15,014 nt of DNA from JBECKQ01 sp040235375. GTDB taxonomy: Bacteria > Planctomycetota > Phycisphaerae > UBA1845. Positions within the stretch are counted from its first letter, which is position 1. Each line of letters begins with the position of its first letter. Shown here in pieces: positions 7,254 through 13,100 of this stretch. The notes below the pieces were generated by a model, which ran no database searches, was not told the origin of the DNA, and saw only the letters and a list, made by a program, of their open reading frames with translations. The stretch lies in assembly GCA_040235375.1 (NCBI GenBank), contig JBECKQ010000131.1, forward strand, positions 1 to 15,014, in the 5' to 3' direction. Position numbers and translations under genes: made by a program.

Positions 7254-8057
7254 GTGACCACCGACCGAATCGCCCCGTCGCCCCGCCGATTGGGGGTTGT
7301 CTCGTTTCTGAACGCCCGACCGCTGATCGAGGGGCTTACTGCCCGCGGTGACATCGATATCACGTTTGACGTGCCGGCCAGGCTGCCCGGCCTGCTTGAG
7401 GACCGTCGAGTGGAGGCCGCGCTCGTGCCCGTCATCGACCTGGTGCGCCCACACCGGCGCTGGAAGCTGATCTCTGACGCGTGCATCGGGTCGGACGGGG
7501 AAACGTTCACAGTGCGGATTTTCTCCAAGGTTCCCCCCCAGGATATTCACCGCCTGCACGTGGACGGCGATTCGCACACGTCGGTGGCCCTGGCCACGGT
7601 GATCTGGCTGGAGAAGTTCGGCCGCCGCCTCGAAGTCATCCCCTTAAGCGCCGCCGCAAACCTCGCGGAGTGCGAGGCGATCCTGCTTATCGGCGACAAA
7701 GTGGTCAATCATCAACTTGTGGACTTTGACCTTCAAACGGATCTGGGAGGGGCCTGGAAGTCACTGACGGGCCTGCCGTTCGTGTTCGCGGCCTGGGCGG
7801 CACATGCCGAGGAGCCCGATGAGCCGCTGGCCGGCCTGCTCAACGCGGCCCGCAACCGGGGCGTGGCCAACGCGGCCGCCATCGCTGAGAATATCGGCCC
7901 GGGTCTGGGTTGGCCGGTCGAGCTTGCGAAGCGCTATCTCATGCGCCGCTTGAGTTTCCGATTGACGTCGGCGCACCGCGAAGGGCTCCATCTGTTTCTT
8001 TCGAAGGTCCGTGCGCACAATCTCGTGCCTGGAATGCAGGAGCCCGCGTTCGCGTGA
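7254..8057 (+). CDS. mqnA: Chorismate dehydratase MqnA
   Basis: A 267-residue enzyme that converts chorismate to 3-enolpyruvoyl-benzoate, the first step of the futalosine route to menaquinone. The N-terminal LGVVSFLNARPL (13-24) is the signature of the MqnA/MqnD substrate-binding-protein-like fold, and the body keeps the family pattern (VPARLPGLLEDRRVEAALVP, DSHTSVALATVIW, LLIGDKVV, GLPFVFAAWAA). The GTG at 7254 follows AAGGAAG at 7241-7247 at six bases; the frame extends upstream to a TTG at 7146 without conserved sequence. Its stop overlaps the mqnC start, so the two are one operon. MqnA is preferred over MqnD because of the SFLNARPL motif and the mqnC neighbour. The other pathway genes are not in the window. 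Confidence 0.9.
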   Translation: MTTDRIAPSPRRLGVVSFLNARPLIEGLTARGDIDITFDVPARLPGLLEDRRVEAALVPVIDLVRPHRRWKLISDACIGSDGETFTVRIFSKVPPQDIHRLHVDGDSHTSVALATVIWLEKFGRRLEVIPLSAAANLAECEAILLIGDKVVNHQLVDFDLQTDLGGAWKSLTGLPFVFAAWAAHAEEPDEPLAGLLNAARNRGVANAAAIAENIGPGLGWPVELAKRYLMRRLSFRLTSAHREGLHLFLSKVRAHNLVPGMQEPAFA

Positions 8058-9199
8058 CCCCCATTACCGAGACAGCCCCGCGCCCCGCCGTCCGCCGGTA
8101 CACCCCGGAGGAGGCCCGGCAGCTCTACGACGACTGCTCGATCCACCAGCTTGGCCGGCTGGCCCACAAGGTGACGTTGGCCTTGCACCCCGAGCCCTAC
8201 CGCACGTACGTGGTGGACCGCAACATCAACTACGCGAACTACTGCACGGCGCGGTGCATCTTCTGCAATTTCAAAGCCGACCCTCCGGGCGTTAACAGCG
8301 GACGGAAAGACCTCCCCGAAGGATACGTCCTTTCATTCGACGAAATCGGCAGAAAGATTGAAGAGCTGCTCGCCATCGGCGGCACGCAAGTGCTGATGCA
8401 GGGCGGGCTGGTGCCGGCGGAGATGCTCTCTTTCGATTGGTACCTCGACCTTATGCGCTTCATCAAGCGCAACTACCCGTCGATCCACGTCCACGCGTTC
8501 AGTCCTCCGGAGATCTACGCCCTCCATCAGATCTTCGACATGTCCATTCGCGACGTGCTCCTGCGATTGCAGGAGGCCGGCCTGGACACGATTCCCGGTG
8601 GTGGTGGCGAAATACTCTCCGACCGGGTCCGCAACAAGATCGGTGTCGGCAAGACAGACACGGCCCAGTACCTCGAGGTCATGCGCGAGGCCCATCGGAT
8701 CGGCATGCGCACGAGCATCACGATGATGTTCGGCCACATCGAGACCATCGAGGAGCGCATCGAGCACCTGCGCCTGGTGCGCGAACTCCAGGACGAGACA
8801 GGAGGCTTTACCGCGTTCATCAACTGGACGTTCCAGCCGGACCGCACGCCGCTGGGCCGCGTGCCCCAGTTTCCGCCGGATTACCGCGGCCAGCCTGATG
8901 GCAAGCACCTGAAGCTGGCCGGCGCGCACGAATACCTCAAGACGCTGGCGCTGTCCCGCCTCTTTCTCGACAACATCAAGAACGTTCAGTCAAGCTGGGT
9001 AACGCAGGGACCCGGCATCGGGCAACTCGCCCTGTTTTTCGGCGCCAATGACATGGGGTCGGTAATGATGGAGGAGAACGTCGTTTCGGCCGCTGGAACG
9101 ATCTATTGCCTGCAAGAGGGGGAGATTCGGAAGCTCATCGCCGACGCCGGCTGGCAGCCTCGGAAGCGCAACTGCTACTACGACCTGCTCGAAGCCTGA
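8054..9199 (+). CDS. mqnC: Cyclic dehypoxanthinyl futalosine synthase MqnC
   Basis: A 381-residue radical SAM enzyme that cyclises dehypoxanthinyl futalosine in the futalosine menaquinone pathway. The [4Fe-4S]-binding cysteines C64, C68 and C71 lie in NYCTARCIFCNF. MqnC hallmarks follow: GGTQVLMQGG, HVHAFSPPEI, GLDTIPGGGGEIL, TSITMMFGHIET, INWTFQPDRTPL, SWVTQGPGIGQLAL and FGANDMGSVMMEENVV. MqnE, the related aminofutalosine synthase, lacks the GGTQVLMQGG and IPGGGGEIL forms. The GTG at 8054 overlaps the mqnA TGA by two bases and follows AGGAG at 8038-8042; an open frame back to 7910 is a shadow over mqnA. Overlap implies coupled translation. The enzyme needs Fe-S clusters of the sort made by the operon at 348-2420, a functional link only. 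Confidence 0.95.
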   Translation: MTPITETAPRPAVRRYTPEEARQLYDDCSIHQLGRLAHKVTLALHPEPYRTYVVDRNINYANYCTARCIFCNFKADPPGVNSGRKDLPEGYVLSFDEIGRKIEELLAIGGTQVLMQGGLVPAEMLSFDWYLDLMRFIKRNYPSIHVHAFSPPEIYALHQIFDMSIRDVLLRLQEAGLDTIPGGGGEILSDRVRNKIGVGKTDTAQYLEVMREAHRIGMRTSITMMFGHIETIEERIEHLRLVRELQDETGGFTAFINWTFQPDRTPLGRVPQFPPDYRGQPDGKHLKLAGAHEYLKTLALSRLFLDNIKNVQSSWVTQGPGIGQLALFFGANDMGSVMMEENVVSAAGTIYCLQEGEIRKLIADAGWQPRKRNCYYDLLEA

Positions 9200-9286
9200 T
9201 CCGCTCTCCTGGGCAAACCGCGCGCCCCAGAGGCCCTGCCCGCTCGCAATCATCCCACTGCGCGACAAAGAACGGGTGCTTGTGGG

Positions 9287-9316
9287 TTGCGTCCAGTGAC
9301 TCGAATACGCTATACT
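9287..9316 (+). promoter_or_regulatory. Sigma-70 promoter ahead of the HD gene leader
   Basis: TTGCGT at 9287-9292 and TATACT at 9311-9316 are 18 bases apart. The -10 box matches five of six. Transcription would start near 9323, exactly at the base of a long hairpin, leaving about 270 bases before the HD gene start. Confidence 0.55.
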
Positions 9317-9322
9317 GGGCTT

Positions 9323-9596
9323 GTGGGGACGGAAGATCACGCTTGCGATTCTTGACGTTTGGAACTGCGCGTCTGCGGGATTTTCCGTCCCGACATTCTC
9401 GACCGTTGGCGGCAAACTGATTCGGCAAACCGATCTCCCAGATTTCGTGTGCCCCTTGGCGCGGGACACGAGGCACCACTCTGTTCGGGCGTCTCTGCAC
9501 GAAGCCGCACCAAGCTGGCCGGCCTGATCAAGGCGAGTCTGACGGATCGCAACCTTCGTGGGGAAAAGCGACCGTCCCCAGTCGGCTGAGTTGCAC
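9323..9596 (+). ncRNA. Candidate structured 5' leader or regulatory RNA
   Basis: Thirteen bases, GGGACGGAAGATC at 9326-9338, pair with GATTTTCCGTCCC at 9379-9391 (one G-U), and three more pairs follow inside after one mismatch. Further stems: 9419-9425 with 9430-9435 (one bulge, CAAA loop), and 9446-9454 with 9463-9470 (one bulge). The 5' segment 9324-9332 is also perfectly complementary to CCGTCCCCA at 9572-9580, just upstream of the probable start at 9597, so two exclusive pairings are possible. This is the layout of a switching leader. I recognise no known riboswitch consensus, and no terminator follows, so a free-standing RNA is less likely. Confidence 0.35.
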
Positions 9597-10307
9597 GTGA
9601 TCGATTTGGACGCAATCCGAGCGCGAGCCCGCAGAGACCTCGTCCTTACGATCGAGCGCGGACGCACCGACGTTTCCCTATGGGAGCACGCGGACCGCGT
9701 CACGCGCACAGCCTGCGAGATCGCCGGATTTCCTGAATTCACCGACCAGGAGGTGAATCTCATTGTCCTTACGGCGGCCGGCCTGTACCACGATGCCGGC
9801 TGGGCCGTCCAATACGCCGAGGGCAAAATCGCGCGCGAGGAGATTCTCGGCAAAGTCCCCAGTTCCATCCAACGTGAGCTTGCCGCGAGCCGCATGGAAC
9901 AAAGCCTCGGCGATCTGCTTGGGGCCGATGCGCTCGGCATGGCCGCGATGTGCATCCGCATGCTCAACAACCACAAAGTTGACCTGATTGAGGCGCAGCT
10001 CATTCTGGAAGCGGACAACCTCGACGAGTTCGGCCCCATGAGCCTGTGGCGTCTGGCTCGGCGGTACGCGCTGGAAGGAAAGGGGCTGATGGCCGCCATC
10101 GAGAGTTGGCAGACGCGCAGGCAATACGGCTACTGGGACGCGCGCATCAACGACACGTTGCGATTCGAAGCGGTCAAGAATATCGCCCGCGAGCGGCTCA
10201 AGTCGCTCGATCGAGTCATCAGCGACCTGCGCGCTCACCACGAGGCCGAGGACGTAGCCCAGGCAGCGGGCGGCGCATCCGGCCTCAGCCATCCCCAGAA
10301 GCGATGA
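9597..10307 (+). CDS. HD-domain phosphohydrolase-like protein
   Basis: A 236-residue cytoplasmic protein (249 from the alternative GTG at 9558). In the longer numbering the HD metal-binding pattern is visible: H44 in LWEHADRV, H78-D79 in AAGLYHDAGW, H139 in LNNHK and D153 in EADNLDEFG. HD proteins hydrolyse phosphate esters or phosphoanhydrides of nucleotides and other substrates; the substrate here cannot be inferred. The second half is charged and helical (RRQYGYWDARINDTLRFEAV) and not recognised beyond this. No strong ribosome site marks either start; GTG 9597, giving VIDLDAIRARARRD, is preferred because the preceding 13 residues look unconserved. It has its own promoter and leader and converges on the DsrE-like gene. 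HD fold is likely; function unknown. Confidence 0.75.
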   Translation: MIDLDAIRARARRDLVLTIERGRTDVSLWEHADRVTRTACEIAGFPEFTDQEVNLIVLTAAGLYHDAGWAVQYAEGKIAREEILGKVPSSIQRELAASRMEQSLGDLLGADALGMAAMCIRMLNNHKVDLIEAQLILEADNLDEFGPMSLWRLARRYALEGKGLMAAIESWQTRRQYGYWDARINDTLRFEAVKNIARERLKSLDRVISDLRAHHEAEDVAQAAGGASGLSHPQKR

Positions 10308-10345
10308 CCCGATTCCCCTCCAATCGTCAATCAAACTCCCGCCGC

Positions 10346-10363
10346 GCCGGCTCGCACGCCGGC
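10346..10363. terminator. Hairpin between convergent genes
   Basis: GCCGGC at 10346-10351 and 10358-10363 form a six-pair stem with a six-base loop in the 59-base gap where the HD gene and the DsrE-like gene converge. There is no T tract on either side, so terminator function is only suggested by position. Confidence 0.25.
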
Positions 10364-10366
10364 CGA

Positions 10367-10699
10367 CTACAGAGTGATCACCTTGTCCGCGGCGGACATC
10401 ATTGACAGAATGGAATCCATCGAGCCGATCGTTCCCGCTTTAATCGACTCGCGAATCTCGAAGTGGTCCACACAGGTGCCGCAAGCGATCACCTCGACCC
10501 CAGCGTCTTCCAGGGCGCCGAGTTGCGGCAGCATGGGTGAACCCGGGGCCAGGAGTTTCACGCCGCTGTTGTACAGTACGATCGCGTCGAGCCCGCCGAC
10601 CGAACGCACCTTGCCGAGCAGCGTCTGGAGTATTCGGCGGCCGAGATCATCATCGCCGCGCCCCATCGTGCTGCTGTTGATCACCACGAGTGTTTTCAT
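10367..10699 (-). CDS. DsrE-like protein, YedF C-terminal half
   Basis: A 110-residue protein equal to the DsrE/DsrF-like C-terminal domain of YedF, a protein annotated with selenium and sulfur metabolism. Matching segments are the N-terminal strand then SSTMGRGDDDLGRRIL, VLYNSGVKLLAPGSPML, the conserved IACGTCVDHF with two cysteines (C72, C75), and an ending in ADKVITL. Full YedF has a TusA-like sulfur-carrier domain in front; here there is none, and the gene starts cleanly at ATG 10699 with GGAAGGA just upstream, so it looks like a complete single-domain protein rather than a truncation. It may take part in persulfide relay, perhaps with the desulfurase at 808-2010, but nothing in the neighbourhood shows the partner. 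Confidence 0.8.
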   Translation of the reverse strand: MKTLVVINSSTMGRGDDDLGRRILQTLLGKVRSVGGLDAIVLYNSGVKLLAPGSPMLPQLGALEDAGVEVIACGTCVDHFEIRESIKAGTIGSMDSILSMMSAADKVITL

Positions 10700-10744
10700 G
10701 GCTGTCCTTCCTCCGAGTGCGTGCAATGACTGTCCGGTGGCAGG

Positions 10745-10772
10745 AATATAGTGGTGGGCGCGGTCGGCACAA
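10745..10772 (-). promoter_or_regulatory. Promoter of the DsrE-like gene
   Basis: On the minus strand TTGTGC (10772 to 10767) and TATATT (10750 to 10745) are 16 bases apart. The -10 box is good and the -35 box keeps only TTG. The predicted start near 10738 leaves a 39-base leader with GGAAGGA before the ATG. Confidence 0.4.
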
Positions 10773-10773
10773 G

Positions 10774-11082
10774 CCAGGACGCCGGTGCGGGACCGAGCGC
10801 GAAGGGGTCACATTCTTTACGGGAGGGGCCTCAGAACGAAATCAGCGCATAAAAAGAGCCAGCAGCATACGCCTCGGAATCATCGGGCCGGATGAAGTGA
10901 ATAAGGCGCAGGAATTTGCCGCTGGCTATATCAGCATACGCCACCGGAAAACGGATGTCCATAGTCTACTATGAGGTATTCTCCCCAAAGCCCTGGACAC
11001 TTGCCCCGGAGCGTTTTTTTTATTCGCCACTCTTATGTTATCGGTCTTTCCCCAACTGGACGATGACTTTCTCGTTTTGAAA
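10774..11082. other. Gene-free gap between the DsrE-like gene and tRNA-Ala
   Basis: No supported gene. An 11-base direct repeat, CAGCATACGCC, occurs at 10863-10873 and 10932-10942, each followed by a near-match CGGAA. CATAG-TCTA-CTATG at 10960-10973 is a perfect short inverted repeat. GGGGTCACATTCTTT at 10804-10818 is a motif I associate, from memory, with repeat elements of REP-transposase systems. A run of eight T at 11013-11020 has no good stem before it. Base composition is less GC-rich than in the genes. Confidence 0.4.
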
Positions 11083-11154
11083 TGGAGCCGATCGGGATCG
11101 AACCGACAACCTCCTGGTTGCAAACCAGGCGCTCTCCCATTGAGCTACGGCCCC
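11083..11154 (-). tRNA. tRNA-Ala (anticodon TGC)
   Basis: The 72-base minus-strand sequence folds as a full cloverleaf: acceptor GGGGCCG with CGGCTCC (one G-U pair), D stem GCTC/GAGC, anticodon stem CCTGG/CCAGG around TTTGCAA (anticodon TGC), T stem with loop TTCGATC, and discriminator A. CCA is not encoded; the next bases are TTT. It reads codons GCA and, with modification, other GCN codons. It follows tRNA-Ile on the same strand with a 218-base spacer that contains a small ORF. Confidence 0.97.
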
Positions 11155-11214
11155 CGCGTATCTGCCACCGCCAGACCCGACGAACGCCCCCGCTACGCCC
11201 TCCGGCCGGGACCT

Positions 11215-11255
11215 GCCGGGTTAATCCGGCATCGAGGCTGAGGCACGCTCAGCCT
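11215..11255. other. Two hairpins in the tRNA spacer
   Basis: GCCGGG at 11215-11220 pairs with TCCGGC at 11225-11230 (TTAA loop, one G-T pair), and AGGCTGAG at 11235-11242 pairs perfectly with CTCAGCCT at 11248-11255 (five-base loop). They lie between the small ORF and tRNA-Ala. Without a T tract they are more likely RNA-processing or stabilising structures than terminators. Confidence 0.45.
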
Positions 11256-11269
11256 GAATCCTGCGGGCC

Positions 11270-11344
11270 TCACCCACCGCCTTTCAGGGCGATATACAGC
11301 GCCACCCCTGCAAAAACAACGATCAGCAGCCAGTCGTAGTCCAT
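11270..11344 (-). CDS. 24-residue small membrane protein between tRNAs
   Basis: A 25-codon frame (ATG 11344, TGA 11270-11272). The peptide begins MDYDWLLIVV, continues with an uninterrupted hydrophobic segment to residue 20 (ending ALYIAL), and ends KGGG: an acidic N-terminus, one membrane span, a basic tail. AGAGGA at 11352-11357 lies seven bases before the ATG, one of the best ribosome sites in the window. It sits between tRNA-Ile and tRNA-Ala on the same strand and would be co-transcribed with them. I do not recognise it; size and layout recall single-span accessory subunits such as KdpF or CydX, but no such complex is encoded nearby. Its shortness means chance cannot be excluded. Confidence 0.5.
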   Translation of the reverse strand: MDYDWLLIVVFAGVALYIALKGGG

Positions 11345-11372
11345 CGGATGATCCTCTCTCGACCCCTCGGAC

Positions 11373-11445
11373 TGGGCCCAACAGGACTCGAACCTGTGAC
11401 CTCGTCGTTATCAGCGACGCGCTCTACCAACTGAGCTATGAGCCC
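11373..11445 (-). tRNA. tRNA-Ile (anticodon GAT)
   Basis: The 73-base minus-strand sequence folds as a full cloverleaf: acceptor GGGCTCA with TGGGCCC (one T-G pair), D stem GCTC/GAGC, anticodon stem CGTCG/CGACG around CTGATAA (anticodon GAT), T stem ACAGG/CCTGT with TTCGAGT, and discriminator A. CCA is not encoded. It is the first gene of the minus-strand tRNA unit; tRNA-Ala follows, the order usually found in the spacer of rRNA operons. Confidence 0.97.
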
Positions 11446-11471
11446 GGACCACGGCGCCTCCCGGCGTCCGC

Positions 11472-11491
11472 AAAAAGCCGCCTCGCGGCGG
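11472..11491 (-). terminator. Terminator-like hairpin in the tRNA leader
   Basis: On the minus strand CCGCC (11491-11487) pairs with GGCGG (11482-11478) around a GCGA loop, followed by CTTTTT (11477-11472). It lies between the likely tRNA promoter and tRNA-Ile, so it would act as an attenuator. An upstream GCCGC-TG-GCGGC stem offers alternative pairing. The repeat CGGCGTCCG flanks it at 11462-11470 and 11505-11513. Confidence 0.45.
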
Positions 11492-11518
11492 ATCCGGCCG
11501 CCAGCGGCGTCCGTGAAT

Positions 11519-11546
11519 ACTCTACATGGGCAGTGCGTTCCGTCAA
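11519..11546 (-). promoter_or_regulatory. Promoter of the tRNA-Ile / small ORF / tRNA-Ala unit
   Basis: On the minus strand TTGACG (11546 to 11541) and TAGAGT (11524 to 11519) are 16 bases apart. The -35 box matches five of six. Transcription would start near 11512, about 67 bases before tRNA-Ile, and read through the terminator-like hairpin. Confidence 0.45.
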
Positions 11547-11621
11547 CTCAACACCTGACCAGCAGCGCTTCAGCCCGCCTCGCTTCGCCACCGTCGGGAG
11601 CGTCCGAGTAGGCGATGCACC

Positions 11622-11650
11622 TTGTATCGGCGGTGTCGAATTGCGATAAT
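11622..11650 (+). promoter_or_regulatory. Promoter of the dockerin-repeat gene
   Basis: TTGTAT at 11622-11627 and GATAAT at 11645-11650 are separated by exactly 17 bases, with the -10 box matching five of six. Predicted start is near 11657, giving a leader of about 95 bases. With the divergent tRNA promoter, this accounts for the 306-base gap 11446-11751. Confidence 0.55.
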
Positions 11651-11751
11651 CACAATTGGTCGGCGCACACCGTTTGCTCGGCACCGGTACCGGTGGTCGT
11701 GGCTGGGGGCGTCTGGCCGTCGCCGCGGCGCACCTGAGGGGATGAAGCGCG

Positions 11752-12720
11752 ATGGCTCGTCACAGCACTCTTCGCCACTGCCTGGCCGCAATCCTGGTAG
11801 CGTGCATCGCATCGTTGCCGGCCATGGCCGACACACCGCTCGGGATGTTTGAGCTTCACCTGGCCCCCACCGAGCAAGACGCCACGCTTGTCCTCAACGA
11901 CCCTACCGACGACACGCTCGATCTCGAAATCTGGTACCAGGTCAATTCCGCCGCTCCCGGCGCCCTCGTGCAGTCCGTGTCGGCATACCTCGAGGCTTCA
12001 GACGACGGCGTGGTCGTCTACAACGCGGACTTCGCCAGCGACCTGCCTTGGTTCGCCTGCGTCTTCGGCGGGACGGACAACGAACCCCATACCGGCGACT
12101 TCAGCCCGCTTTGTCTTAGTCCGCTCGGCCTGGCGGACGGTCTTGGAGGGCCTGTCCTCTGGGGGACCTTCAGTGTAACGGCCCTCAGTCCTGGCACGAT
12201 GCGCTACAGCTTCTCCGCAGACGAGGCGGACAACCGACCATGGTTCATAGCTCTGACCGACGGAAGCGAGTACGGCTCCGGTGATCTCAGCGGCATCGTG
12301 GACCCTGCGGTAGCCGTGATCAAGGTGGTGGCAAAATATGCCAACGGGGACGCGGATGACGACGGGGACGTGGACCTGCGTGACTTCGGCACCCTGATCG
12401 CATGCGTCGGCATGCCCCTGGCCGGAGAATGCATGGCGCTGGACCTCAATGACGACGGCCAGGTTTCCGCCGACGACCTCCCCGTATTTGCAGCCGCCAT
12501 CACCGGCCCCATGCCCGCGAAGGGCGACCTGGACCGCGACAGCGACGTTGACCTGGGCGATCACGCCGGCTTCCAGGTCTGCGTGAGCAAGGCAAGCCAC
12601 CCCGAGTACCTGGACTTCTGCCTCGCCGCGGACATGGATGGCGACGGCGCGATCGACCTGCATGACCTGGAAATCTTCGTCGAGCACATGACCGGTCCGC
12701 TCAGCGGTCGCAGACCTTAA
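11752..12720 (+). CDS. Secreted protein with duplicated dockerin/EF-hand modules
   Basis: A 322-residue exported protein. A signal peptide is clear (basic start, hydrophobic CLAAILVACIASLP, cleavage likely after AMA at 24-26). Residues 27-195 form an unrecognised beta-rich domain. From 198 come four calcium-loop motifs of the dockerin type: DADDDGDVDLRD (200-211), DLNDDGQVSADD (231-242), DLDRDSDVDLGD (259-270) and DMDGDGAIDLHD (294-305). They form two modules of about 56-59 residues, each with a cysteine pair (C218/C227 and C277/C290) and each ending in TGP. This duplicated architecture is common at the C-termini of planctomycete secreted proteins; its partner is unknown, and no cellulosome is implied. 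GAGGGG at 11736-11741 precedes the ATG by ten bases. Stands alone with its own promoter. Confidence 0.85.
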   Translation: MARHSTLRHCLAAILVACIASLPAMADTPLGMFELHLAPTEQDATLVLNDPTDDTLDLEIWYQVNSAAPGALVQSVSAYLEASDDGVVVYNADFASDLPWFACVFGGTDNEPHTGDFSPLCLSPLGLADGLGGPVLWGTFSVTALSPGTMRYSFSADEADNRPWFIALTDGSEYGSGDLSGIVDPAVAVIKVVAKYANGDADDDGDVDLRDFGTLIACVGMPLAGECMALDLNDDGQVSADDLPVFAAAITGPMPAKGDLDRDSDVDLGDHAGFQVCVSKASHPEYLDFCLAADMDGDGAIDLHDLEIFVEHMTGPLSGRRP

Positions 12721-12742
12721 CCGCTTGACCCGCCCGCCCCCG

Positions 12743-12770
12743 AAAAACGGCCTGGTCGCGCGGCCAGGCT
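12743..12770 (-). terminator. Minus-strand terminator-like hairpin
   Basis: GCCTGG at 12750-12755 pairs with CCAGGC at 12764-12769 (eight-base loop, plus one outer G-T pair), and on the minus strand the stem is followed by CGTTTTTCGG. The oriented T tract faces the dockerin-repeat gene, so it would stop a transcript coming from the sigma-gene side, yet no minus-strand gene is known there. It may simply stabilise the 3' end of the plus-strand message. Confidence 0.4.
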
Positions 12771-12965
12771 CCCCGAGCAGGACGTCCGCTGGCCGACGCA
12801 GCGGACGACCTCGCCAATACGGCTACGCCGTCCTTCAGATTTGCCCGAGTCCCTCAAGACGCTGAAACCGCGGATTGCCGGCCGCGATTATCAGCCAGAT
12901 TCACATTAACGACCGAAAAACGGCGACGGTTCCTAAACCACTCGTTCCTTTTAGCCGAAAATGAC

Positions 12966-12994
12966 TTGTCTACCCTTTTTGTGTATTTTATGTA
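12966..12994 (+). promoter_or_regulatory. Candidate promoter of the sigma-factor gene
   Basis: TTGTCT at 12966-12971... read on the sequence as T12966 T12967 G12968 T12969 C12970 T12971, with TATGTA at 12989-12994 after 17 bases. The zone is rich in T and lies 107 bases before the ATG. A second -10-like box, TATATT at 13020-13025, lacks a good -35 partner, so which one is used is uncertain. Confidence 0.35.
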
Positions 12995-13100
12995 TTTTTT
13001 CCAGACACCCCCACCCGACTATATTACAGGTCCGCCCGACACCCGTCTGGGTGGCCCCCTGAAGGCAAGCTGATTTTCGAGTCCAAAGAGGAGCCGGAAA

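Larger units (their letters stand above)
9200..9596. other. Gene-free gap between mqnC and the HD gene
   Basis: No supported gene. After mqnC there is a weak imperfect stem (9209-9213 with 9222-9226) without a T tract. From 9287 there is a good promoter, followed by an unusually foldable stretch described as a candidate leader RNA. CGGCAAAC occurs twice, at 9410-9417 and 9423-9430. Short open frames here have no ribosome site or recognisable product. Confidence 0.6.
12721..13100. other. Gene-free gap before the sigma-factor gene
   Basis: No supported gene. It holds a minus-strand terminator-like hairpin (12743-12770), a perfect eight-pair hairpin without T tract (CGTCCGCT 12783-12790 with AGCGGACG 12800-12807), the 12-base direct repeat CCGAAAAACGGC at 12740-12751 and 12913-12924, and an A/T-rich promoter zone from about 12940 to 13025 in which TGTATTTT is repeated in tandem (12982-12989, 12991-12998). 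Confidence 0.5.

Noticed and set aside
11013..11020. A run of eight T that looks like the end of a terminator
   Set aside because: The preceding 35 bases form only a four-pair CTCC/GGAG stem with a loop of about 20, too weak, and no plus-strand gene ends just upstream.
12961..13062. A 33-codon plus-strand frame with a hydrophobic start (MTCLPFLCIL)
   Set aside because: It has no ribosome site and its hydrophobic part comes from the T-rich promoter region of the sigma gene.
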